Position numbers and translations under genes: made by a program. Positions 10,068 through 20,359 of a stretch of DNA of 64,000 nucleotides are shown here, in pieces (positions within the stretch are counted from its first letter, which is position 1; every line of letters starts with the position of its first letter). A model generated the notes under the pieces. It had not been told where the DNA came from. It ran no database searches and saw nothing but the letters and a program-made list of their open reading frames with translations. The stretch comes from Tolypeutes matacus (taxonomy: Eukaryota > Chordata > Mammalia > Cingulata > Chlamyphoridae), in the NCBI GenBank assembly GCA_026826555.1, contig JAKSZT010037307.1, forward strand, positions 587,476-651,475, written 5' to 3'.

Positions 10068-11154
10068 CTGGCTTACTAGAGTATTTATTCTGGATGCAGT
10101 TTTTCTCTTTAATTTAGGGCTTCCTGCCCTTTCTCCCTTACTGGTTGTGTAGTAGGAGCCAAGGATGTAGTTGGTGCTATAAGCTGTGGAGGCTTAAGCT
10201 GTCTTCATTGGCCCAAGGACCAGTGAAGCTTCTCCCAACTTTCTCCTTTGCCAGGGGTAGGGATAGAGCCACAGCTGTGTGGAATTATCCAACTCATGCA
10301 GGCCTAGACTGTAGTTGCCCAGAGAGACTGATGAAGCTTCCTGCCCCTTTCTCCCCTCCCTGGGCTGGGGATGGAGCTGCAGGTGTGGGCAGCAATCTGT
10401 GCAGTGCAGGTCCAAGATGACTGCAGTTGCCCCGGTAGACTTCCGATTATTCAGTCTGTGTCAGCTAAATGTACCTGCAGTTACCTGGATAGGCTGGTGC
10501 AGGGCCTGCCAGCTTCCTCCCTGCTGGAGGTGGGGCTGAAGCCTAGGCTAGGGCTGCAGGCCAATCTGGGTGAAGTAAACCCATCTCTATAGTCACTGTG
10601 ATTTTCAGTCAGCCTGGCTTCCCCTCATGCTTGGGGTGGAGTCAAAATAGCAGCTACCAGCCTCCTTCTGACCGGGACAGGTTCAAACTTTAGCTCTTCT
10701 TAGGGTTATGCTTTAGGCAGCTGAATTTACTAATCAGTAGCTGAAATCGGTGGCCATACATCTCTTCCTCGCCTGTTTGGGGAAATGGAGCTTCCAATTC
10801 CTGTCACAGAATCGCTCCTGCGCTGCCAAAGTTGGATGATCACTGGCCTCTGCAGCATGGCTTGTAATTTCCTGGAGAGGCTGGCGCAGCTCCCCCCAGC
10901 TTCCTTCCTGCCTGAGGTGGGCCTGGGGCTTAGACTAGAGCAGCAATCTGATCTAGATGGAAAGAAGCCGGTCCCTAACCGGTACTGTGATTGTCAGTCA
11001 GCCCCGCTTCCCCTCCTGTCAGGCATGGAGTTAAGATGGCGGCTACCAGCCTCCTTTTGATTTGGACAGGTTCAAACTTTAGCTGTTTTTAGGATTATAC
11101 TTTAGCTGGCTGAATTTACTAATCAGTAGCTGAAGTTGGTGCCAAATGTCTCTT
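10068..11154 (-). mobile_element. L1-B GC-rich 5' UTR with ~390-bp tandem units
   Basis: This lies upstream (on the minus strand) of the ORF1 start at 10067. Two copies of a roughly 389-base unit can be aligned: GGACAGGTTCAAACTTTAGC at 10675 and 11064, 'gctgaatttactaatcagtagctga' and 'gctaccagcctcctt' recur at the same spacing, and a third, interrupted copy resumes at 12838. L1-C splits the third unit. Tandem units in an L1 5' UTR recall the promoter monomers of rodent L1s, but I cannot assign this family. Confidence 0.6.
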
Positions 11155-12837
11155 TTTTTTTTGATATCTGTCAATTAGAAGCTTTTATTTATAAAAAATA
11201 AAAAATACCATAATAAACAACGGATCCAGAGAAGATGCTCCGGAATCTGTTTCCTTAAGCATCAACTGACATCTTTTTGTTTGTTTGTTTGTTTGTTTGC
11301 TTGTTTGTTTGTTTTAACATTTTTTTAAACTTTATTTTGTACATTTAATAATTGAAAATATAAACAATTAAAAACTAAAAAGTAAACACAGAATAAATAT
11401 ATACATTTCTCAATTAAATCTAATGGATACATATAAATTTTTTTTTTTTTAATCGAACAGTATATTACACAATATATTTGGTTCATAGTAACACATTCAT
11501 ACAGTATTTATCCTTTGTGTCTGGCTTGCTTCGCTCAACATAATGTCCTCCAGTTTCATCCATGTTGCCATATGCTTTATGACTTCATTTCTTCTTACAG
11601 CTGCATAATATTCCATCGTGTGAATAGACCACAGTTTGTTTATCCATTCATCTGTTGATGGACACCTGGGTTGTTTCCAACTTTTGGCAATGGTGAATAA
11701 TGTTGCTGTGAACATCGGTGTGCAGATGTCTGTGCATGTCCCTGCTCTCAGTTCTTCTGGGTATATACCCAGTAGTGGTATTGCAGGGTCATGTGGCAAG
11801 TATATATTCAACTTCTTTAGGAACTGCCAACAGTCCTCCATAGCGATTGTACCACTCTGCATTCCCACCAACGGTGAAGAAGTGTTCCTATCTCTCCACA
11901 TCCTCTCCAACACTTTAGTTCTCTGTCTTTTTAATAGTGGCCGTTCTGATAGGTGTGAAATGACATCTTATTGTAGTTTTGATTTGCATTTTCCTAATCA
12001 TGAGTGATGTTGAGCATTTCTTCATGTGTTTTTTTGCCATTTGTATTTCTTCTTCGGAGAAATGTCTATTCAAGTCTTTCGCCCATTTTTTAATTGGGTC
12101 ATTTGTCTTTTTATTGCTGAGTTGTAACATCTCTTGATATATCCTGGATATTAAACCCTTATCAGATATGTGATTTCCAAATATTTTTTCCCATTGAGTT
12201 GGCTGCCTTTTCACCCTTCTGACAAAGACCTGTGACGTGCAAAAGAGTTTAATTTTGAGGAGGTCCCATTTGTCTACTTTTTCTTTTGTTGCACGTGCTT
12301 TGGGTGTAAGGTCCAAGAAACCACCACCTATTACAAGGTCTTCTAGTAGTTTTTATGGTCCTGGCTTTTATATTTAGATCTTTGATCCATTTTGAGTTGA
12401 TTCTTGTATAGGGGGTGAGATGATTCTTGTATAGGGGGTGAGATAGGGGTCCTCTTTCATTCTTTTGGTTATAGATATCCTGTTCTCCCAGCACCATTTG
12501 TTGAAGAGACTGTTTTCTCCCATTAGTGTGGGCTTGGTAGGTTTGTCATAAACCAGTTGACTGTATAGGTGAGGGTATATTTCTGGGTTCTCAATTCTAT
12601 TTCACTGATGTGTCTATCTTTATGCCAGTACCATGCTGTTTTGACCACTGTAGCTTTGTAATATGTTTCAAGGTCAGGCAATGAAATTCCTCCCACATTG
12701 CTCCTCTTTTTTAGAATGCTTTTGGCTATTCGGGTGCACTTACCCTTCCAGGTGAATTTGGTAATTGCCTTCTCTAATTCTGTAAAGTAAGCTGTTGGGA
12801 TTTTGATTGGTATTGCATTGAATCTATAAATCAGTTT
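11155..12837 (-). mobile_element. L1-C, 5'-truncated, with apparent 3' transduction
   Basis: Minus-strand ORF2 C-terminus: 11913-11497 reads WQFLKKLNIYLPHDPAIPLL, then KSWKQPRCPSTDEWINKLW and MEYYAAVRRNE. Upstream ORF2 runs to 12837, where it is truncated. On the 3' side an (AAAC)n tail (+ strand 11277-11313) is followed by about 110 bases of non-L1 sequence with AATAAA on the minus strand (11189-11184) some 21 bases before the final poly(A) at 11162-11153. The duplication CCAAATGTCTCTT (11142-11154) and CCAATCGTCTCTT (12838-12850) brackets the whole. Confidence 0.85.
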
Positions 12838-13345
12838 CCAATCGTCTCTTCTTCCCCTGCTTTTGGGAAGTGGAGCTTCCAGTTCTAGCTGCAGACTAAC
12901 TCCTGAGGCAGCTTGTGCCTCCAGTGGAGGATAGGCACCGGCCTCCGTGGCGTGCAGTGCTCTACTTTTTTTTTAAAAGATTTTATTTATTTATTCATTT
13001 ATCCCCCCCTTGCTGCTTGTGCTCGCCGGGTCAGCCAACCACGCCGTGCGGGCGGGCCTGCCTGCCTTCACCAGGAGGCCCTGGGAACCGAACCCGGGGC
13101 CTCCCATATGGTAAACGGGAGCCCCACTGATTGAGCCACAGTCGCTTCCCCGCAGTGCTCTACTTATGAATCTTCTCTACAGACAGGCAGTCTCCTCCTC
13201 CCATTCTTTCAAGGATTTTGCAGGATGCACTTCTGGTTTCTTTGAGGCCCCAAACAAGTGCTCTAGATAGCTCTGGGTGATCACCAACTGCCCCATAGTA
13301 GGAGCTGATTCCAGGAGCTCTTTACTCTGCTGCCATCATGCTGGT
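12838..13345 (-). mobile_element. L1-B 5' UTR, outer part and 5' end
   Basis: This resumes the repeated unit interrupted by L1-C ('gggaagtggagcttccagttc' corresponds to 'ggaaatggagcttccaattc' at 10780). The minus-strand 5' extremity near 13345 contains ATGATGGCAGCAGAGTAAAG and GAGCTCCTGGAATCAGCTCC, typical wording of the first bases of mammalian L1s. A SINE (12968-13151) lies within it. Confidence 0.65.
12968..13151 (-). mobile_element. DAS-type SINE monomer with 14-bp TSD
   Basis: A minus-strand monomer with the duplication GCAGTGCTCTACTT at 12954-12967 and 13152-13165. The sequence is close to the copies at 8825 and 9103. Confidence 0.95.
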
Positions 13346-13552
13346 TGTCTGTGTTTGTTCCAGGGATTGAACCTGGAACCTTCTATGTGGGAAGCCGGGG
13401 CTCAACCACTGAGCCACATCAGCTCCCCTGAGTTGGTTTTTTCTTTTGTTTTGCTTGTTTGTTTGTTTTTTCGGAGGCACCTGGAACCGAACCCGGGACC
13501 TCTTGTATGGGAAGCAGGCGCTCAACCGCTTGAGCCACATCTGCTCCTCTAT
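13346..13552 (-). mobile_element. Two short tRNA-SINE heads in tandem
   Basis: Two minus-strand SINE heads are each recognisable by the box-B core (GGGATTGAACCTGGAACC at about 13363; GGAACCGAACCCGGGACCTC at about 13482) and by 'gagccacatc(a/t)gctcc' at their 5' ends. A T-rich spacer separates them (13437-13470). They are diverged from the young DAS monomers. Confidence 0.75.
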
Positions 13553-13758
13553 GTTGTTTTTTTTTTTTGTCCTCAATTTCATTTCTATTCTAATCCTTTG
13601 TTATTTCTTTATTTCTACTTGCTTTGGGATCAGTTTGCTGTTCTTTTTCTAGTTCCTCAGTTAGGTCTTTGATTTTTAGCTCTTCCTTTTTAATATAGGT
13701 GTTTAGGGCTATAAATTTCTGTCTCAGCACTGCCTTTGCTGCATCCTGTGAGGTTTTT
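13553..13758 (-). mobile_element. L1-A ORF2 resumes after L1-B
   Basis: Antisense ORF2 text between endonuclease and reverse transcriptase ('tgctttgggatcagtttgctgttctt', about 13618) follows on from 5690 when L1-B is removed in thought. The same words occur uninterrupted in L1-D at 20812-20850. Confidence 0.75.
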
Positions 13759-14262
13759 TTTGTTTGTTTTGTTTTTAAGATTTATTTTACTTATTTATTT
13801 TTTCCCACCCCCTCATTGTTTGCACTTGCTGTGTCTGGTCTGTTCATCTTTGTTTCTTTAAGAGGCACCAGGAAGTGAACCTGGGACCTCCAGTGTAGGA
13901 CGGAGGTGCCTAATGGCTTAAGCCACCTCTGTATGCTGCTTTACTGTGTCTCTCATGATGTTCTTCCTCCTGTGTCTCTTGTTGTGTCATCTTGTTGCGT
14001 TACCTTGCAGCACCTGCCTGTCATGTCAGCTTGCTGTCTTGCTCGTCTTCTCTAGGAGGCATCAGGAACCTCTGCTTCCTGCTTTGTTGTGTCTCTCATC
14101 ATGTTTTTCTTCTTGTGTCTCTTGTTGCATCATCTTGTATCAGTTTGTCGTGCCTGCCCATTGTGCCAGCTCGCTGTCTTCTTTAGGAGGCACTGGGAAC
14201 TGATCCACAGACCTCCCATGTGGTAGGCGGGAGTGCAGTCGCTTGAGCTAAATCCGCTCCCC
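13759..14262 (-). mobile_element. Long composite tRNA-SINE with TSD and internal duplication
   Basis: A tail (TTAAGATTTATTTTACTTATT) on the left and heads with box-B cores at about 13862 and 14185 show a dimeric SINE on the minus strand. Between them a roughly 125-base segment (TGTGTCTCTCATGATGTT / TGTGTCTCTCATCATGTTTT) is present twice. The flanks CATCCTGTGAGGTTTT (13742-) and CATCCTGTAAGTTTT (14263-14277) are a target-site duplication in L1-A. Confidence 0.85.
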
Positions 14263-15560
14263 CATCCTGTAAGTTTTGATGTATAGTGTTCTTGTTTTCA
14301 TTCGTCTTGAGGTTTTTTTTTTTTCCATTTTTAAAAATTTGGTCTTGAGATTTTTACTCATTTCTTTTGCAGTTTCTTCTTTGATCCACTGATTTTTTAA
14401 AGAGTGTATTGTTTAATGTGCATATATTTGCCAGTTTTCCTGTTCTATACCTATTATTGATTTCCAGCTTCATTCTGTTATAATCAGAGAAAGTGCTTTG
14501 TATAATTCCAATCTTAAATTTATTGAGATCTGATTTGTGATATGTCTGTCCTGGAGAAAAGTCCACGAGCACTTGAAGAATGTATCCCCTGCTCGTTTGG
14601 GGTGCAGTGTTCTGCTAGGTTAAATTGATTTATCATACTGTTCAGTTTCTCTGTTTCCTTATTTCTGTTGATGAAAATGGCGTATTGAAGTCTTCAACTG
14701 TTATTGTAGAGACATCTATTTCTCCCTTCAGTTTTTGCCAGTGTTTTCCTCATATATTTTAGGACATCCTGGATAGGTGCATAAATATTTGTGATTGTTA
14801 TTTCTTCTTGGTGGATTGCCTTTTTTATTAATATATATTGTCCTTCTTTATCTCTTGTAACAGTTTTCATTTAAAGTCTGATAGTGGTATAGTTTCCTCT
14901 GCTCTTTTTTTGGTTATTGTTTCCATGGAATATTTTTTTCCCCAGTTCACTTTCAGCCTATTTGTATCTTTGTGTCTAAGGTGAGTCTCTTGTAAGCAGC
15001 ATATATATATAGCTCAAATTTTTTTTATCCATCTGTCAGCCTGTGTTTTTTGATTGGGGTCTTTAATTCATTATTCAGTGTTATTTCTGTAAAGGCATTA
15101 CTTCAATCATTTTATCCTTTTTTATATATCACATCTTATTTTTGCTCGTCTTTTTACTCTTTTAATTACCCTTTCTGATAAAGTTCATTTCTGCATTCTC
15201 CTCCCAAGTTTCTCTGCTGTCTTTTCCTTTCAACCTGCAGAACTCCCTTTAATATTATTTGTAGTGCAATCTCTTGTTAATGAACTTGCTCTGTTTTTAG
15301 TTTCTCTTTTATCTGTGAATATGTTAAACTCACCCTCATTTTGAAAGAGGATAAAGAATTCTTGGCTGGCAGTTTTTCTCTTAAATATATCATACCACTG
15401 CCTTGCCTCCATAGTTTCTGATGTTTCAAGGGAAGAATAATCTCTCCTTCCCTCTCTATCAGTGACAGCCAGTCCTGGATTGCACCAAGGGTACTTGCCT
15501 TGAGGGTGGGAGATGGGTGCCATTTCCTGCCATAGGGGTGATTCACTCATGGTTTTTTCT
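14263..15560 (-). mobile_element. L1-A endonuclease and ORF1 C-terminal remnant
   Basis: Antisense L1 endonuclease wording is continuous from 14263 (target-strand words such as 'gtattgaagtcttcaactgttattgtagag' at about 14682). It passes into ORF1-type sequence from about 15200 to 15400 ('aagaattcttggctggcagtttttctctt'). Bases 15421-15560 are probably ORF1/5' region but I cannot match them word for word. No intact frame is present. Confidence 0.75.
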
Positions 15561-16394
15561 TTTTCTTTTTTTTTTTTTTTTTTAAAGATTTTTATCCCCC
15601 TTCCCCCCTTGTTTGCACTCTGTCTGCTCTCTGTGTCCATTTGCTGTGTGCTGTCTGTGTCTGCTTGTCTTCTCTTAGGAGGTACCAGGAACTGAACATC
15701 CCATGTGGGAGAGAGGCACTCAGTTACTTGAGCCACCTCTGCTTCCTGCTTTGTCGTGTCTCTCATTGCTTTTCCTCTTCGTGTGTCCTTGCTGCATCAT
15801 CTTGTTTCGTCAGCTCGCCACGCCAGCTTGCTGTCTTGCTCATCTTCTCCAGGAGGCACGGGAACCAAACCCGGGACCTCCTATGTGGTAGGCAGGAGCA
15901 CAATTGCTTGTGCCACACATCTGCTTCCCCATGGTGTTTTCTTTTTTTTTAATGTGTTATTTCACTACCTCTACTTTTTTTTTTTTTAATTTATTTTTCC
16001 TTATTTACCATCCCCTTTCCCCAGATGGTTTGCTCATCTGTCTGCACATTGTTTGCTCGCCTTCTCCAGGAAGCACTGGGAACTGAACCCAGGACCTCGC
16101 ACATGAGAAGAGAGTGCCCAGCTGACTGAGCCACATCCGCTCCCTGTGGGCTGCTGCGTCTGCTGGCTTGTGGCCTCTGCTTGTTGTGGCGGGGGCGGAG
16201 TATAGCTCTATTGCGGCAGTGTCTAGCTCTGTTGTGGCAGGAGAAGGCGTTTAGCTCTGTTGTGGCGGTGTCTAGCTCTGTTGCAGCAGGAGGTGGCATC
16301 TGCTTGTCTTTTTTTAGGAGACACCAGGACCTGAACCCAGGACTTCCCATGTGGTAAGCAGGTGCCCAAATGGTTGAGCCACATTCACTTCCCC
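15561..16394 (-). mobile_element. Block of dimeric tRNA-SINEs bracketed by one duplication
   Basis: One dimer spans 15575-15930 (heads near 15690 and 15860). A second spans 15977-16394 (heads near 16085 and 16335). The outer flanks ACTCATGGTTTTTT (15545-) and ACTCATGATTTTTT (16395-) match, so the block filled a single site in L1-A, probably by one SINE landing in the tail of another. Between the heads of the second dimer, 'tagctctgttg(t/c)ggc' words repeat four times (16203-16290). Confidence 0.8.
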
Positions 16395-16570
16395 ACTCAT
16401 GATTTTTTTCTGTCTCCACTTCCTGCCCCCTCCTGGAAAGTGGACAGCAACCACCTGGTCTGCAAATCTCTAGAACAGTTTCTCTAGGTAGTTTCTGCCT
16501 TTCCTCTTGCTGTTTTTAAAAGAGAGGTGAGCCCTGCCTATCTCTTAGGCTTCCATCTTCGTGGAAGTCT
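16395..16570 (-). mobile_element. L1-A 5' end
   Basis: After the SINE block comes a short stretch containing (minus strand) GAAGATGGAAGCCTAAGAGA near 16560-16540, which resembles the 5' start of an L1. Directly beyond it ORF2-type sequence of a second L1 (L1-D) begins, so a junction lies here. Confidence 0.5.
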
Positions 16571-17956
16571 CCTCCTTTGCCCATTTTTAAATTGGGTTGT
16601 CTTTTTATTGTTGAGCTGTAGGAGTTTTAAAAAATATATTCTGGATATTAAATCTTCATCATATATGTGGTTTCCAAATATTTTCTCCCAGTGAGTAAGT
16701 TGTCTTCTCACTTTCATGATGAGAACCTTTGATACACAAAAGTTTTTAATTTTGATGAGGTCCCATTTATATATACATTTTCTTTTGTTGCTTAATGCTT
16801 TGGGTGTAAAGTCTAAGAAACCATCTTCTAACACAAGGTCCTGAAGATGCTTTCCTAAGTCGTCTTCTAGGAGTTTTTTAGTTTTGGTTCTTATATTTAG
16901 ATCTGGAATGTGTGTGTGTGGGGGAGTAGGGTGGGGGGATTGGGTTGGACTATCCATGGAACTGGGAGAAGGGCAAGAGGAAGGAACAAGTGAACTTTGT
17001 GTAAGTCTTAGTCATGAAGTGTAAATCTTCCAACTTGGTTGTTCTTTTTCAAGATGATTTTGGCTATTCGAGCCCCTTAGTCTTCCAAATAAATATGATT
17101 TGGGTTTTTTTTGTTGTTGTTAGGCCAATAAAAAGAATTTGGGAAATAGGGAAGGAGCAGAGCTTGCTGAGAAATGGGAGAGAAAGATGGAAATACACAC
17201 CAAGATTTGGTGCGGGCCCCTCTAGGCAGAGAGATGGTTGGGTTTTTCATTTCTGTAAAGAAGGCTGTTGGAATATCAAATGGGATTTCATTGAATCTAT
17301 AAATCACTTTCGGTAGAACTGGCATCTTAATAATATTTATTAGTCTTCTAATCCATGAACATGACTGTACTTCCATTTATTTAGGTATTCTTTGACTTAA
17401 AAAAAAAATTTTTTTTAAAGCAATGTTTCATAGTTTTCCATGTATAAGTCCTTTACAACCTTCGTTAAACTTATTCCTAGATATTTGATTCTTTTAGTTG
17501 CTATTGTAAATGTATGTTTTGTCTTGATTTCCACCTCAGATTGCTCATTACTAGTGTATAGAAACACTACTGATTTTTGCATGTTGATCTTGTACCCTGC
17601 CACTTTGCAGAACTTGTTTATTAGTTCTAATAGCTTTGTTGTAGAGTTTTTGGAACTTTTTATATATAGGATCATGTCATCTGCAAATAATGAAAGTTTT
17701 ACATCTTCCTTTCCAGTTTGGATTCCTTTGATTTCTTTCTCTTTCCTAACTGCTCTAGCTAGAACTTCTAGCACAGTGTTGAATAACAGTGATGACAGTG
17801 GGCATCCTTGTCTTGTTCCCAAACATAGAGGGAGCGCTTTCAATCCTTTACCATTGCATATGATGTTAGCTGTGAGTTTTTCATATATGCCCTGTTTTAT
17901 GTTGAGGAAGTTTCCTTTTGTTCCCATATTTCTAAGTGTTCTTATCAAGAAGGGAT
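16571..17956 (-). mobile_element. L1-D ORF2, reverse-transcriptase C-terminal half
   Basis: The longest L1 frame in the window lies here: 17948-17415 on the minus strand, 177 residues, reading [28 protein letters not shown] (an RT motif), then [13 protein letters not shown] with the FADD catalytic motif, and [17 protein letters not shown] and [11 protein letters not shown]. It begins part-way through ORF2 at 16571 ('cccatttttaaattggg'), so the 3' end of the element is missing. The MFF retrocopy interrupts it at 17957. Confidence 0.88.
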
Positions 17957-18985
17957 GCGCTGGAAGGGGCCAGCTGTTCTCGCGTCTTTCCAGGGCTGCT
18001 GCGGCCAGTGCTTTGCCTGGGTGCCTTGGTGTGCTCTGTCAACAGCCTTTGAGAGCGCCCCGGGAGCCGGCAGGCGGCGGCCCTCGCCGGGGACCCTCCA
18101 GCAGGCCCAGGGAGATAAAAGTGGCTCTAAATCCATCGCATACATGTTGACGCAAGTTAAAGGATTTAATATGAAGCCCAGAAGCAGATAATGCCAAATA
18201 GTAAGCAGTAGTTGGTACACATTTGGTGAGTGGGGCAGCATTTCCTTCTCCCAGTGCTGCTGAGATGGCGGAAATGAGTCGAATTAAGTATGAAATGGAA
18301 TACACCGAAGGTATTAGTCAGCGAATGAGGGTCCCGGAAAAATTAAAGGTAGCACCACCAAATGCTGATATGGAACAAGGATTCCAAGAAGGAGTTCCAA
18401 ATGCTAGTGTAATAATGCAGGTTCCTGTTGTAGCAGGAAATAATGAAGATGTTCCATTTTCAAGACCAGCAGATCCTGACCTTACTCAGTCAACTCCCTT
18501 TAAACCTCTGGTGCTAAAAACACCACCTCGTGTACTTACACTAAGTGAAAGACCACTAGATTTTCTGGATTTGGAAAGACCTCCTCCAGCCCCTCAACAT
18601 GAAATCCATACAGTTGGCAGGCTAAAAAGAGAGCACTCTATGAGTGAAAATGCTGTTTGCCGAAATGGACGACTGGTCAGAAATGATACCATGTATGGCA
18701 TTTCAAATATAGATACATCAATTGAAGGAACTTCAGATGACATGACTGTTGTAGATGCAGCTTCATTAAGACGACTGATAATCAAACTAAATAGACGTCT
18801 ACAACTTCTAGAAGAGGAGAACAAAGAATGTGCTAAAAGAGAAATGGTCATGTATTCAATTACTGGAGCATTCTGGCTGTTTAATAGCTGGCTTTGGTTT
18901 TGCCGCTAGAGGTAACCTCAGCTTTCAAAAATATTTGTCTCAACAGCTGGAAACATAAAGAATTTGCAAACTTCAAAAAAAAAAG
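17957..18985 (+). pseudogene. MFF: Processed retrocopy of MFF with intact reading frame
   Basis: MFF is the mitochondrial outer-membrane receptor that recruits the fission GTPase DRP1. This copy has no introns, a ~300-base 5' UTR-like leader, a frame from ATG 18265 to TAG 18907-18909 (214 residues), and an A run at 18975-18984. The protein shows the DRP1-binding N-terminus (YEMEYTEGISQRMRVPEKLK), the second repeat (EGVPNASVIMQVP), a coiled coil (LRRLIIKLNRRLQLLEEENK) and the C-terminal anchor (MYSITGAFWLFNSWLWF). It matches a short splice form (LVRND joins directly to YGISN). The parental start is lost: an in-frame stop lies at 18202-18204. Changes from the human protein as I remember it include Q-to-L in RRQII and R-to-C near the end (WFCR). 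The flanks AAGAAGGGATGC and AAGGGGGGAATGC suggest a duplication. No promoter is visible. It could be a young pseudogene or an expressed retrogene. Confidence 0.9.
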
Positions 18986-19628
18986 GGGGGAATGCTGGAT
19001 TTTGCCAAATGCCTTTTCTGCGTCAGTAGAAATGATCATGTGTATTTTTTTTTCCCTTTGCTTTATTGATAATGGTGTATTAATTGACTTTCTTAAGTTG
19101 AAACACCCTTACATACCTGGGATAAATCCCACTTGATTGTGGTGTATAATTCTTTTTTTTTTTAGGAGGTACTGAGGACTGAACGTGGGACCTTGTACAT
19201 GGGAGGCAGGCAGGTGCTCAACCACTGATCTACATCCACACCTATAATTCTTTTAAAGTACTCTTGGATTCGATTTTCTAGTATTTTGCTGAACATTTTT
19301 GCATCTGTATTCTTGAGGGATATTGGTCTATAATTTACTTTTCTAGTATCCTTATCTGGCTTTGATATTAGGGTGATTTTGGCCTCATAGAATGAGGTAG
19401 TGTTCCCTCTTTTTCAAGTTTTTGGAAGAGTTTAAGAAGGATTGGTGTTAATTCTTCTGGGAGTGTTTGGTAGAATTCACCTGTGAAGCCATCTGGTCCT
19501 GGGCTTTTCTTTTTTGGGAGGTTTTAGATACACTGATTCAGTCCATTTACATGTAATTGGTGTATTCTGATGAGTCAGTTTAGGTTGTGTGTTTCTAGAA
19601 ATTTATCCATTTCACCGAGGTTGTCTAA
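18986..19628 (-). mobile_element. L1-D ORF2, reverse-transcriptase N-terminal part
   Basis: The antisense ORF2 continues without loss across the MFF insertion ('gctggattttgccaaatgcc' follows on from 17956). A short SINE head with box-B core (19160-19245) is inserted. The element breaks at about 19628, where a cluster of SINEs begins. Confidence 0.85.
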
Positions 19629-19850
19629 TTTCTGCCCCCAGATGGTCATAATATCTGCCCCCAGATGGCTCACTTGTCTGTTTGCTCATTATTTTTGCTC
19701 TTTTTTTTTTTTTTTCTCCTCGTTGTCCATAGTTTTTTTGTTTGTTGTCTGTTCGTTTTTTCTTTAGGAGGCACCAAGAACCAAACCCAGGACCTTCCAT
19801 GTGGAGGCTGACCCTCAACTGCTTGAGCCACATACACTCCCTGCTCATTT
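19629..19850 (-). mobile_element. tRNA-SINE fragment(s)
   Basis: A minus-strand SINE has a GAACCAAACCCAGGACC core at about 19790 and 'gagccacatacactccc' at its 5' end. The word TCTGCCCCCAGATGG is duplicated at 19634 and 19657. The left boundary is unclear. Confidence 0.65.
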
Positions 19851-19894
19851 GATTTTGCTCATTGCTGGTTGTTTTTGCTAGTTGTCTGCTGGTT

Positions 19895-20326
19895 TTTTTT
19901 TTTTTTTTTTTAAGATTTATTTATTTATTTCTACCCTCCCCCACCCCTTGTTGTTTTGTGCTCACTGTCTGCTCTGTGTGTCCATTCGCTGTATGTTCTT
20001 CTGTGTCTGCTTGTCTTCTCTTCAGGCAGCACCGGGAACCGATCCTGGGACCTTCCAGAGTGGGAGAGAGGCGATCAATCTTTTGTGCCACCTCACCTCC
20101 TGGTCTGCTGCGTCTTTTATTGTCTCTCCTCCGTGTCTCTTTTTGTTGCATCATTTTGCTGTGCCAGCTCTCTGCTTGGGCCAGCACTCCATGTGGGTCA
20201 GCACTCCTGCGTGGGCCAGCTCTCTGCGCAGGCCAGCTTGCCTTCACCAGGAGGCCCTGGGAATTGAAATCTGGACCTCCTATATGGTAGATGGGAGCCC
20301 AATTGCTTGAACCACATCCACTTCCC
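19895..20326 (-). mobile_element. Dimeric tRNA-SINE (432 bp) with TSD
   Basis: Poly(T) and AAGATTTATTTATTTATTT are on the left. There are two heads (cores near 20035 and 20262) and an internal run of four 'gccagctct/gccagcact' words at 20163-20225. The duplication TCTGCTGGTT lies at 19885-19894 and 20327-20336. Translations of this element give long but meaningless frames on both strands. Confidence 0.85.
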
Positions 20327-20359
20327 TCTGCTGGTTGTTTTTGCTTGATGTCAGCTCAT

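Noticed and set aside
19862..20310. Two 142-codon frames in overlapping phase
   Set aside because: They fall wholly inside a dimeric SINE; low-stop GC-rich repeat, no protein similarity.
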